Shown here: positions 55,025-64,000 of the stretch, piece by piece
Numbering within the stretch: position 1 is the stretch's first letter
Layout: each line of letters begins with the position of its first letter
NCBI RefSeq assembly: GCF_004799285.1
Contig: NZ_SSND01000001.1
Coordinates: 1,674,001-1,738,000, forward strand
From: Aliigemmobacter aestuarii
Lineage (GTDB): Bacteria; Pseudomonadota; Alphaproteobacteria; Rhodobacterales; Rhodobacteraceae
Direction: 5' to 3'
Length of the DNA stretch: 64,000 nt
Notes under the pieces: model-generated
Seen by the model: the letters and a program-made list of their open reading frames with translations, nothing else
Database searches by the model: none
What the model was told of the DNA's origin: nothing
Program-made: the position numbers and the translations under genes

Positions 55025-55956
55025 TTCCGGGCGGCTTCCGCTTTGGCGGCTTCGGGCGCGGCAGGCGTTTCGGCCGCGGGCGCGGGCAGGTCGCCCTTCA
55101 CCGCCGGGCCCTGACGGGTCAGCATCCGCAGGATCGTGACCAGTTCGTCGCGCAGGTCCTTGCGGTGGGTCACGCGGTCAAGCATCCCGTGATCCAGCAG
55201 GTATTCCGCGCGCTGGAAGCCTTCGGGCAGCTTTTCGCGGATCGTCTGTTCGATCACGCGCGGCCCGGCAAAGCAGATCAGCGCGTTCGGCTCGGCGATC
55301 TGCACGTCGCCCAGCATCGCATAGGAAGCCGTCACGCCGCCGGTCGTCGGATGTGTCAGCACGACGATGTAGGGCAGCCCCGCCTCTTTCAGCATCTCGA
55401 CCGCGACGGTGGTGCGCGGCATCTGCATCAGGGAAAGGATGCCTTCCTGCATCCGTGCCCCGCCAGCGGCGGAAAACAGGATCATCGGGCGTTTCAGTTT
55501 CACGGCGCGTTCGGCGCCGGCGATGATGGCATTGCCCACATACATGCCCATCGACCCGCCCATGAAGGCGAAATCCTGCCCGACGCAGACAACGGGGGTG
55601 CGGGCGATCTCGCCCTCGGCGACCAGCATGGCATCCTTCTCGCCGGTTGCCTTCTGCGCGGCCTTGATCCGCTCGGGGTATTTCTTCTGGTCACGGAAGT
55701 GCAGCGGATCGGCCAGCGGCTCGGGCACCTTCACTTCGGTGAAGATCCCGCCGTCGAACAGCGCCTTGAAGCGGTCGCGCGGCGTGATCGCCATGTGGTG
55801 ATCGCAGGAGGTGCAGACGTTCAGGTTGTCGGCCAGTTCCCGGTGGAACAGCATGGTTCCGCATTCGGGGCACTTCGTCCACAGGTTCTCGGGCACTTCC
55901 CGGCGCGAGAAGAGCGAGTTGATCTTCGGGCGGACGTAGTTCGAGATCCAGTTCAT
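55021..55956 (-). CDS. accD: Acetyl-CoA carboxylase carboxyltransferase subunit beta AccD
   Basis: Beta subunit of carboxyltransferase in malonyl-CoA synthesis. The 311 residues start with [20 protein letters not shown] and a Cys4 zinc finger ([11 protein letters not shown] ... [10 protein letters not shown]). They continue with [56 protein letters not shown] and [19 protein letters not shown]. An Ala/Pro/Lys-rich tail ends the protein. The start is set by homology; the frame is open 22 codons upstream through a G8/C8 homopolymer in the leader. Confidence 0.96.
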   Translation of the reverse strand: MNWISNYVRPKINSLFSRREVPENLWTKCPECGTMLFHRELADNLNVCTSCDHHMAITPRDRFKALFDGGIFTEVKVPEPLADPLHFRDQKKYPERIKAAQKATGEKDAMLVAEGEIARTPVVCVGQDFAFMGGSMGMYVGNAIIAGAERAVKLKRPMILFSAAGGARMQEGILSLMQMPRTTVAVEMLKEAGLPYIVVLTHPTTGGVTASYAMLGDVQIAEPNALICFAGPRVIEQTIREKLPEGFQRAEYLLDHGMLDRVTHRKDLRDELVTILRMLTRQGPAVKGDLPAPAAETPAAPEAAKAEAARK

Positions 55957-56043
55957 GCAGGCTGGCCCTTCGGTTATCGTTCGGCCCCCGAAATAAGCCG
56001 GGGGGGGCCGAAATGCAATCACAAGCGCGGCGGGGCGATCTCG

Positions 56044-56796
56044 TCAGGCGACGAAACGCGCCCAGGCCCAGACAAGCCCGATCAACACGGGCTGATGAAC
56101 CAGATAGATCGCAAGGCTGTGCCGCCCCGGCCATGACAGCCGCCGTGTCAGTGGCGTTTCGGCCCGGGCAAGGCTGCGCCACAGGCCGGATGCGGTGCCG
56201 ATGCGCCCCAGCACCATGCCAGCCAGGAACGGTGCGGCCCAGGGAAGCAGGGGCACATAATCCACCATGCCGGGCCGCCCTTCGGCCTGCACCAGCCAGA
56301 CCCACGCCGGGTGGGAAAAGGTGCCCGGGGCGATCCAGCCGGGGGCGAAAAAGGCGGCGATGGCCGCGGCGGCCGTGACCGCGGCGGGCAGGCGCAGGAA
56401 CAAAAGCCCCAGCACCGAACAGGCCGCGATCGAATGCAGGATGCCAAAGCGCACCCAGGCCTCGCCCATGCCGAACCTCGTCCCTAGGCTGACGGCGATC
56501 GCTGCTGCCGCAAGGATCGCAAGCCGCCGCAGGAAAGACGGCCACCTGATGCCCCGCCCATGTGCCAGCCACAGGCTGACGCCCGCGAGAAACAGGAAGC
56601 TGCCCGCCGTCATCCGGGCGAACAGCGCCCAGAACGGTGTGAAGGCCGTATCGGGATCGATCAGACGGAACAGGGCCAGATCGTAGGTGAGGTGAAAGAC
56701 AACCATCGCCAACAGCGCGACACTGCGCGCGATGTCCAGCGCGGGGATGCGGTGGATCGCGCCGTTTGCAGCGTTCACGTCGGAGGCGTGGGTCAT
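56044..56796 (-). CDS. DUF1624 / heparan-alpha-glucosaminide N-acetyltransferase-like membrane protein
   Basis: A 250-residue integral membrane protein with about seven helices (SVALLAMVVFHLTYDLALF, FLRRLAILAAAAIAVSLGT, LPAAVTAAAAIAAFFAPGW, SLAIYLVHQPVLIGLVWAWA). The N-terminal RIPALDIARSVALLAMVVFH and C-terminal GRHSLAIYLVHQPV blocks define DUF1624, a membrane acyltransferase-like fold. Substrate unknown. Upstream of accD on the same strand (87-base gap) and divergent from ilvD. Confidence 0.85.
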   Translation of the reverse strand: MTHASDVNAANGAIHRIPALDIARSVALLAMVVFHLTYDLALFRLIDPDTAFTPFWALFARMTAGSFLFLAGVSLWLAHGRGIRWPSFLRRLAILAAAAIAVSLGTRFGMGEAWVRFGILHSIAACSVLGLLFLRLPAAVTAAAAIAAFFAPGWIAPGTFSHPAWVWLVQAEGRPGMVDYVPLLPWAAPFLAGMVLGRIGTASGLWRSLARAETPLTRRLSWPGRHSLAIYLVHQPVLIGLVWAWARFVA

Positions 56797-56924
56797 TCCT
56801 GAGTGTCTTTCGGCCGGCGACCTGTCGTCGGCAAGCCTAACGACATACGCGCCGGGCGCAATCCGCCTTGCCCCGCTGGCGCTGCCCCTTTATTCCATTG
56901 CCCAGCGAATTCCCGGAGGATGCC

Positions 56925-58658
56925 ATGACCAACACCCGTTTCGACAAATCGAAACTGCCCAGCCGCCACGTGACCGAAGGACCGGCCCGCGCGCCGCACC
57001 GGTCGTATTTCTATGCCATGGGCATCACCGAGGAAGAAATTCATCAGCCCTGGGTTGGCGTGGCGACCTGCTGGAACGAGGCCGCACCCTGCAACATCGC
57101 GCTGAACCGTCAGGCGCAGTCGGTCAAGATGGGCGTGAAGAAGGGCGGCGGTACGCCGCGCGAATTCACCACGATCACCGTGACCGACGGGATCGCGATG
57201 GGGCACGAGGGCATGCGTTCGTCGCTGGCTTCGCGCGATGCGATTGCCGACACGGTCGAACTGACGATGCGCGGCCATTGCTATGACGCGCTGGTCGGCC
57301 TTGCCGGGTGCGACAAGTCGTTGCCGGGGATGATGATGGCGATGGTCCGCCTGAACGTGCCGAGCGTCTTCATCTATGGCGGGTCGATCTTGCCGGGCAA
57401 GCTGAACGGGCGCGACGTGGTGGTGCAGGACGTGTTCGAAGCCGTGGGCAAGCATCAGGCCGGCAACATGACCGATGCCGAACTCGACATCCTGGAACGG
57501 GTCGCCTGCCCCTCGGCCGGGGCCTGCGGCGGGCAATACACCGCCAACACGATGGCCTGCGTGTCCGAGGCGATCGGCCTTGCGCTGCTGAATTCGTCGG
57601 GCGCGCCCGCCCCCTATGAAAGCCGCGACCAGTATGGCGACGCCTCGGGCGTGGCGGTGATGAACCTGATCGAAAAGAACATCCGCGCCCGCGATATCGT
57701 GACGCGCAAGGCGCTGGAAAACGCGGCGCGCGTGGTCGCCTGCACGGGCGGTTCCACCAACGCGGGCCTGCACCTTCCCGCCATCGCACACGAGGCGGGG
57801 ATCGACTTTGACCTGTTCGATGTCTGCGACATCTTCCGCGACACGCCCTATTTCGTGTCGCTGCGTCCGGGTGGCGAATTCGTTGCCAAGGACCTGTATG
57901 AGGTGGGCGGCGTGCCCGTGGTGATGAAGGAACTGCGCAAGGCGGGCCTTATCCACGAAGATTGCATCACCGCCTCTGGCCGCACCATGGGCGAGGAACT
58001 GGACGAGATCACGCGCGAGGCCGATGGCCGGGTGATCTATCCGGTCGCGACGCCGATCACCAAGACCGGCGGCGTCGTCGGCCTGCGCGGCAACCTGGCG
58101 CCCGACGGGGCCATCGTGAAGGTCGCCGGCATGTCCGAGACCGAACAGGTCTTCACTGGCCCGGCCCGCGTGTTCGAATGCGAGGAAGACGCCTTCGAGG
58201 CAGTGCAGAAGCGCGAATACAAGGAAGGCGAGGTCATCGTGATCCGCAACGAGGGTCCGGCGGGTGGCCCCGGCATGCGCGAAATGCTGGCCACCACCGC
58301 CGCGCTGTCCGGGCAGGGCATGGGCAAGAAGGTCGCGCTCATCACCGATGGCCGCTTTTCGGGCGCGACGCGCGGGTTCTGCGTGGGTCACGTCGGCCCC
58401 GAGGCCGCGCATGGCGGGCCGATCGCCCTGCTGAAGAACGGCGACGTGATCACCATCAACGCGCTGACGGGCGAGATTTCGGTCGCGCTGTCGGATGACG
58501 AGCTGGCGAAGCGCAAGGCCGACTGGAAAGGCCCGCGTCGCACCCAGTATGAAAGCGGCGCGCTGTACAAGTACGCCCGCCTGGTGGGCGGCGCGCGTTG
58601 GGGCGCGGTGACCCATCCGGGCGCCAAGGCCGAGCGCCACATCTACATGGATCAGTGA
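56925..58658 (+). CDS. ilvD: Dihydroxy-acid dehydratase IlvD
   Basis: Fe-S enzyme of branched-chain amino-acid and pantothenate synthesis. The 577 residues show [77 protein letters not shown] and [20 protein letters not shown]. The three cysteines expected to hold the cluster are in the [18 protein letters not shown] and AGACGGQY motifs. GGAGGA four bases upstream marks the start. Monocistronic. Confidence 0.97.
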   Translation: MTNTRFDKSKLPSRHVTEGPARAPHRSYFYAMGITEEEIHQPWVGVATCWNEAAPCNIALNRQAQSVKMGVKKGGGTPREFTTITVTDGIAMGHEGMRSSLASRDAIADTVELTMRGHCYDALVGLAGCDKSLPGMMMAMVRLNVPSVFIYGGSILPGKLNGRDVVVQDVFEAVGKHQAGNMTDAELDILERVACPSAGACGGQYTANTMACVSEAIGLALLNSSGAPAPYESRDQYGDASGVAVMNLIEKNIRARDIVTRKALENAARVVACTGGSTNAGLHLPAIAHEAGIDFDLFDVCDIFRDTPYFVSLRPGGEFVAKDLYEVGGVPVVMKELRKAGLIHEDCITASGRTMGEELDEITREADGRVIYPVATPITKTGGVVGLRGNLAPDGAIVKVAGMSETEQVFTGPARVFECEEDAFEAVQKREYKEGEVIVIRNEGPAGGPGMREMLATTAALSGQGMGKKVALITDGRFSGATRGFCVGHVGPEAAHGGPIALLKNGDVITINALTGEISVALSDDELAKRKADWKGPRRTQYESGALYKYARLVGGARWGAVTHPGAKAERHIYMDQ

Positions 58659-58743
58659 TCCCTGCCGGCCGGCGTCCGAACGCGGGCGCCGGTCGTCCTG
58701 AAATGCTTTACATTTTACTGACAATCGGGGAATCGTTTCCATA

Positions 58744-58760
58744 CACTCAATAATTGAGTG
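58744..58760. promoter_or_regulatory. Operator-like palindrome ahead of the two uncharacterised genes
   Basis: CACTCAAT-A-ATTGAGTG, perfect over eight bases each side. It overlaps the -10/start region of a putative promoter (CTGACA at 58718-58723, 16 bases, CATACA at 58740-58745). A wider GACAATC ... GATTGTC pair (58720-58726, 58760-58766) encloses it. Typical of a dimeric repressor site; the regulator is unknown. Confidence 0.5.
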
Positions 58761-58808
58761 ATTGTCCCTTAGTCATGACCGATCAGTAGAAGAGCCGCGC
58801 CCCCGCCC

Positions 58809-59582
58809 ATGCCGAAACTCTCCGATACGTTCATGGACCGGCTGATGCAGAGGCGCGCCCTGCGACGTTGGGCCGGGTTGGCGGACAAGTCGGGCGAGGT
58901 CGATCTGGAAACGCTGCGCGATCTGCGCGGGAAGGCCCGGCAGTTGCGGCGCCAGCTGGACCGCGTCATTCACGAGGCCGAACACCGTTTGGCCCTGCCC
59001 GTGATCGGCTCCAACGCGATCCGCAAGCCGATGGGGGCGGATTGGGCATGGCGGCCGGATCTGTGGAAGGGCCAGATTCCCGTCCCCGGCATGTCCACGG
59101 TTCCCGGCCGTGCCTCCGTCTGCGATGGGGCGACCGTGTTTCACGACTGCCGCCGGTCGGAACTGACCGTCCGCCAGATCCGCAACACGCGCGAGGCCGA
59201 TATCGCCCCGTTCGGCTTTCGCATGGACGTGTTCCGGTTCGATGGCAGCTTCCTTTCTCTGGTGCTCGACCTGCCGCCCGAAGCCGTGCAGGGCCTGAAG
59301 CTGAGGCATCTGGTGCGGCTCGACGTGATCGTCGAGATGGAAAAACCGCTTGAGATCTTCGCCCGGCTGAACATCAAGCATGGCCCGAACGTCGAGCAGA
59401 TCGTGCGCGAACTTCCCCTGAACGAGGAAGAGGTCATGGTCGAATTCGATCTGGCCTATACCAAGGTGAACGAGAAGCGGATCGAAAAGCTTTGGGTCGA
59501 CCTCATCTTTGAAGGACCCGAGATGAACCAGATCATCCTGAGGGATGTTACCTTCTGTCGCCGCCCGAGGGCGGATCTGTAA
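58809..59582 (+). CDS. Conserved hypothetical protein (probably DUF6478, Rhodobacterales-restricted)
   Basis: A 257-residue soluble protein without signal peptide or membrane helix. The N-terminal part is basic and helical (RLMQRRALRRWAGLADKSGE, LRDLRGKARQLRRQLDRVIH). The rest looks mainly beta (ADWAWRPDLWKGQIPVPGMS, ATVFHDCRRSELTVRQIRNT, FRFDGSFLSLVLDLPPEAVQ) and ends RDVTFCRRPRADL. I believe it matches the DUF6478 family of Rhodobacterales, but from memory only. It is followed after 14 bases by a second uncharacterised gene and preceded by a palindromic operator candidate. Function unknown. Confidence 0.72.
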   Translation: MPKLSDTFMDRLMQRRALRRWAGLADKSGEVDLETLRDLRGKARQLRRQLDRVIHEAEHRLALPVIGSNAIRKPMGADWAWRPDLWKGQIPVPGMSTVPGRASVCDGATVFHDCRRSELTVRQIRNTREADIAPFGFRMDVFRFDGSFLSLVLDLPPEAVQGLKLRHLVRLDVIVEMEKPLEIFARLNIKHGPNVEQIVRELPLNEEEVMVEFDLAYTKVNEKRIEKLWVDLIFEGPEMNQIILRDVTFCRRPRADL

Positions 59583-59596
59583 CGGGATTTGGGCGC

Positions 59597-59971
59597 ATGT
59601 CCGACATCAGGCTGACCAAGACACGGATACGCGAGGGCGTGTGGGAGGGTGTGCTGACCGGCGCGACCAGCCTGCCGCAGGTGACTGTCACGCTGCTGGA
59701 ACGGCCGCTTGAGGGTGTCGGCGTTTCCGAGATCCCGGGCCGACCGGGCGAATGGGCCGTCCGCGTGCCGATCCCGGCCGAGACGTTGAACGACGGTGTA
59801 CAGACCTTCCTGATCCACGACCGCGTATCTGGCGAAAGGCTGGCGCATTTCACGGTGATCACCGGCGTCGCGATGGAAGACGACCTGCGCGCCGAGATCG
59901 ACCTGCTGCGTGCGGAACTCGACATGTTGAAGCGCGCGTTCCGCAGGCACTGCCTGGAAACAGCGGGCTGA
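59597..59971 (+). CDS. Uncharacterised protein cotranscribed with the DUF6478-like gene
   Basis: A 124-residue protein not recognised. It is predicted mainly beta (VWEGVLTGATSLPQVTVTLL, WAVRVPIPAETLNDGVQTFL, HFTVITGVAMEDDLRAEIDL) with a C-terminal helix carrying heptad-like leucines (DLRAEIDLLRAELDMLKRAF) that could dimerise. No signal peptide. It lies 14 bases after the upstream gene and before tandem terminator hairpins, so the two form a unit and may be partners. Confidence 0.7.
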   Translation: MSDIRLTKTRIREGVWEGVLTGATSLPQVTVTLLERPLEGVGVSEIPGRPGEWAVRVPIPAETLNDGVQTFLIHDRVSGERLAHFTVITGVAMEDDLRAEIDLLRAELDMLKRAFRRHCLETAG

Positions 59972-59984
59972 GACGCGCCGAAAA

Positions 59985-60029
59985 GGGGGGCTGTCTGCCC
60001 CCCTCGGCCTTCGGCCTTCCCCCCGAGGG
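59985..60029 (+). terminator. Tandem, mutually exclusive terminator hairpins
   Basis: Hairpin A is GGGGGG-N7-CCCCCC (59985-60003). Hairpin B is CCCTCGG ... CCGAGGG (60001-60029) followed by TATTTTCC. They share bases 60001-60003. B with its T-rich tail looks like the working terminator. Confidence 0.65.
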
Positions 60030-60046
60030 TATTTTCCTCAGGTTGA

Positions 60047-62125
<2,079 letters not shown>

Positions 62126-62138
62126 CACGTCAGGGAAC

Positions 62139-62171
62139 GGCGGGCGGGGTGGCCGGCCTGCCCCGCCCGCC
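62139..62171. terminator. Bidirectional hairpin between fadH and the EF-hand gene
   Basis: GGCGGGCGGGG, 11-base loop, CCCCGCCCGCC: eleven perfect GC-only pairs in the convergent gap, without a T-tract. Confidence 0.6.
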
Positions 62172-62177
62172 GCTGCG

Positions 62178-62423
62178 TCAGTTCGCGACCGGCGGGACCA
62201 GGCCGTCGGCAATCGCCTTGGTCAGTTCCTCGGCATCCACGCCGCCGTCGGCGTTCACGTCCATTGCCGTGAACGCATCCTGTGTCAGATCGGCATAGAC
62301 CGTCTGCAGTTCGGTCAGCGACCAGGTGCCGTTGCCGTCCGCGTCCGCGATTTCGGGCAGGTCCTGCGCGAGCGCGGCGAGAGGGGCAAGGATCAGCGGA
62401 AGGGCGAAGATCGTCGTTTTCAT
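62178..62423 (-). CDS. Exported EF-hand mini-protein
   Basis: An 81-residue protein with a signal peptide (MKTTIFALPLILAPLAALAQ) and two EF-hand-like calcium loops in the mature part, DADGNGTWSLTE and DVNADGGVDAEE. The predicted mature protein is only about 60 residues, essentially one EF-hand pair, probably periplasmic. An AAAGGA site six to seven bases before the ATG supports this start over an 80-codon longer frame. Partner unknown; calcium buffering or sensing is inferred. Confidence 0.82.
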   Translation of the reverse strand: MKTTIFALPLILAPLAALAQDLPEIADADGNGTWSLTELQTVYADLTQDAFTAMDVNADGGVDAEELTKAIADGLVPPVAN

Positions 62424-62771
62424 CTTTGGTCCTTTCTTGGGTTGCGACGCGGTCTTGCCGTGCCATGCCCAAAAACTTGGCCGCCGCCCGGCGACCGCGC
62501 CAGAGCGTCTGCGGATCGGCGGGATTCCCCCGCCGCTTCGCCTGAATTTGAGGGTGGGAATTCCGCCCAAGGTTGTATCCGTGCAAGTCCCTGTCCCTTT
62601 TTTTGCCGACTGAAACAGGGAAAATCGGCGGGCGGAGGTGTCGTGTGGCTGTTTCGCTGCCATTAACGATCCGCGTAATTACCGCGGACTTGTCGCGCCC
62701 TTACCGCAATCTCGCCTGATTTGGCTTTCAATAAGGGTCATCAACCCGCGTAAGTTGGTATGGGGAAAACA
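62424..62771. other. 348-base divergent intergenic region (EF-hand gene / LysR gene)
   Basis: No gene is supported here. It holds a 12-base inverted repeat (annotated separately) and an AT-richer stretch from about 62660 to 62771 that should carry the LysR promoter. LysR regulators often bind their own divergent promoter region, so the EF-hand gene could be a target. Confidence 0.5.
62518..62567. repeat. Long-spaced inverted repeat upstream of the EF-hand gene
   Basis: GGCGGGATTCCC and GGGAATTCCGCC, eleven of twelve positions complementary, separated by 26 bases. Could be a two-site operator or a leader hairpin of the EF-hand mRNA. Confidence 0.45.
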
Positions 62772-63677
62772 ATGGACCGACTGACAGAAATGGAAGCATT
62801 TGCCACGGTCGTGGACCAAGGCGGCTTCACGGATGCGGCCAAGAAGATGGGCATCTCCAAGTCGGCAGTGTCCAAGCACGTGTCGGCACTCGAAGCCCGT
62901 CTGGGCGCCCGCCTTCTGAACCGGACCACCCGCCGAGTCAGCCCGACGGAAATCGGGCTGGCCTATTACGACAGGGCGCGTCGGGTTCTGAACGATGCGG
63001 GCGAGGCGGATGCGCTTGTCACCTCGATGCAATCGGCACCCTCGGGCCTTCTGCGCATTTCGGTTGCGACCGATTTCGGGGTGAACCTGCTGTCGCCGAT
63101 CCTGGGGGATTTCCTTCTGGAATATCCCGACATCACCGTGAACATGGTGCTGAACAACCGCTATGTCGAACTGATCTCGGAGGGGTTCGACATGGCCATC
63201 CGCGTCGGCGAACTGGAAGACAGCTCGCTTCGCGCGCGGAAGCTGACCGACACGACCAAGCGCATGATCGGCGCACCGTCCTATTTCCAGAAATTCGGTC
63301 GGCCGCTGAAGATCGACGATCTGAACGACCACAAGCTGCTGCACTATTCCAACCAGGCCAATGGCAACGTGTGGAAGGTCACCGCGCCGTCCGGGGAAAA
63401 GCGGCAGGTGCGGTCGGCCGGCTGGCTGACGGTCAATGACGGACAGTCGCTGCTGAATGCGGCGGTCTCGGGCCTTGGGATTGCGTATCTGCCGTCGTTC
63501 CTTTGTGCCGATGCGCTGCGTCTGGGCCAGGTCGAAGAGGCGATCCCCGGCCTGCCCGTCGAAACGCTGGGCATCTATGCCGTCTATCCTCCGGGGCGCT
63601 TCACCCAGCCCAAGGTGCGGGCTTTCATCGACTTTCTGGCGCGGCGTTTCGCAGACAAGGGTCCTGACAACTGGTAA
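62772..63677 (+). CDS. LysR-family transcriptional regulator
   Basis: A 301-residue LysR-type regulator. The N-terminal winged HTH is MDRLTEMEAFATVVDQGGFT followed by DAAKKMGISKSAVSKHVSAL and RLLNRTTRRVSPTEIG, the CrgA/PecT-like subgroup. The effector domain follows (PSGLLRISVATDFGVNLLSP, LISEGFDMAIRVGELEDSSL, AVSGLGIAYLPSFLCADALR). GGGGA five bases upstream favours this ATG over one four codons earlier. Target unknown; the EF-hand gene is the divergent neighbour. It converges on the OmpA-domain gene. Confidence 0.9.
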   Translation: MDRLTEMEAFATVVDQGGFTDAAKKMGISKSAVSKHVSALEARLGARLLNRTTRRVSPTEIGLAYYDRARRVLNDAGEADALVTSMQSAPSGLLRISVATDFGVNLLSPILGDFLLEYPDITVNMVLNNRYVELISEGFDMAIRVGELEDSSLRARKLTDTTKRMIGAPSYFQKFGRPLKIDDLNDHKLLHYSNQANGNVWKVTAPSGEKRQVRSAGWLTVNDGQSLLNAAVSGLGIAYLPSFLCADALRLGQVEEAIPGLPVETLGIYAVYPPGRFTQPKVRAFIDFLARRFADKGPDNW

Positions 63678-63707
63678 ATGTGACTTGGGTTATTGTGAGT
63701 TGTCAGG

Positions 63708-64000
63708 TCAACGGGTCGAGGTGAGCATCACCTCGACTCTTCTGTTTTGGGTGCGCCCCTCAGGCGTCAGGTTCGAGGCACGGGGCACAAGGTATCCCAC
63801 CCCTTCCGCGCTGACCTGACCCGAAGGCGCGCCGTATCGTTCGATCAGAACCTCGCGGACTGAAGCGGCGCGCCTGCGTGACAGGGCGATGTTGGCATCC
63901 AGCCCGCCCGAGGCATCGGTATGGCCCACCAGCGTGATGCTGCGGTCGGGGTTGGCCTTCAGGTAATCGGCCAGTTCAAGAAGCGAGGCATAATCGCCCT
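63708..64000 (-). CDS. OmpA-family C-terminal domain protein (5' part beyond window)
   Basis: The last 96 codons of a gene entering from the right edge. The visible part is an OmpA/MotB peptidoglycan-binding domain: LLELADYLKANPDRSITLVG, HTDASGGLDANIALSRRRAA with the diaminopimelate-binding Asp and Arg, VSAEGVGYLVPRAS and the ending NRRVEVMLTSTR. Whether the rest is a porin, lipoprotein or BON-type protein cannot be seen. Confidence 0.9.
   Translation of the reverse strand, partial: GDYASLLELADYLKANPDRSITLVGHTDASGGLDANIALSRRRAASVREVLIERYGAPSGQVSAEGVGYLVPRASNLTPEGRTQNRRVEVMLTSTR

Noticed and set aside
56000-56007. G8 homopolymer in the accD leader as a phase-variable switch
   Set aside because: It is upstream of the chosen start and outside coding sequence; no promoter spacing or alternative start depends clearly on its length.
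56793-58742. A 649-codon frame antisense to ilvD
   Set aside because: Mirror of strongly biased codons in ilvD; composition typical of shadow frames.

Overview
The window is GC-rich chromosomal DNA of an alphaproteobacterium, almost certainly a member of the Rhodobacteraceae (Rhodobacter/Paracoccus/Roseobacter relatives). The strongest marker is the divergent regB / senC-regA-hvrA redox-control cluster with ahcY beside it. Supporting markers are the rho-mnmE-mnmG-rsmG-parA-parB origin block, alphaproteobacterial AddAB, a Mic60-HemY pair, and several small families typical of the group. I see no phage, plasmid, IS or CRISPR sequence. Nearly every gene is core, and intergenic gaps are short.

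Layout. (1) 1-9.1 kb, replication-origin neighbourhood: aroE (cut by the window edge) and maf point left. A 581-base gap with two perfect and two weaker DnaA boxes plus an AT-rich tract is a good oriC candidate. rho, mnmE, mnmG, rsmG, parA and parB point right, with two perfect parS sites embedded in the first codons of mnmG and rsmG. (2) 8.7-13.7 kb: a leftward rph-rdgB-ridA-hemW-ybaN operon and a rightward hrcA-grpE heat-shock pair. (3) 13.7-21.7 kb: mutS, maeB, a PfkB-type sugar kinase, periplasmic msrA and a phosphohexomutase. (4) 21.7-33.3 kb, a long leftward run: regB, a PAS protein, a TsaE-AmgK fusion, murU, addB and addA, covering redox sensing, t6A tRNA modification, cell-wall sugar recycling and double-strand-break repair. 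(5) 33.4-39.6 kb: senC, regA, hvrA, an HD hydrolase, ahcY, a methyltransferase, a DUF2853 protein and a BNR-repeat protein. (6) 39.9-46.2 kb: EVE, YciI, gpsA and tsaD leftward; hemD, mic60 and hemY rightward. (7) 46.2-52.3 kb: a decayed tRNA-like sequence, tRNA-Thr(CGU), rsfS, rlmH, gpmI, an EnvC-like factor, ctpA and rppH. (8) 52.3-56.8 kb leftward: paaK, folC, accD and a membrane acyltransferase-like protein. (9) 56.9-64 kb: ilvD, two poorly known conserved genes, fadH, an EF-hand mini-protein, a LysR regulator and the C-terminal part of an OmpA-domain protein.

How the parts work together. ParA, ParB and the two parS sites form the segregation machinery beside the presumed origin. RegB-RegA with HvrA and SenC form the redox and light-responsive regulon control and copper delivery to cytochrome oxidase. 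TsaE here and TsaD 11 kb away belong to the same t6A complex. AmgK and MurU are consecutive steps of peptidoglycan sugar salvage. FolC with AccD, and RsfS with RlmH, are classic conserved pairs. Adjacent genes very often share a 4-base ATGA or 1-base TGATG stop/start overlap (eleven junctions), so translational coupling is a dominant organising feature.

Limits: all product calls come from motif and family recognition by eye. No database search, GC-skew plot or structure prediction was run. Promoter and hairpin calls come from visual matches to consensus. I did not find an obviously new multi-gene system. The most unusual items are the tRNA-Thr-like relic with a palindromic insert, the homopolymer at the TsaE-AmgK fusion joint, a possible leader ORF coupled to rsfS, and an operator-like palindrome ahead of two uncharacterised genes.
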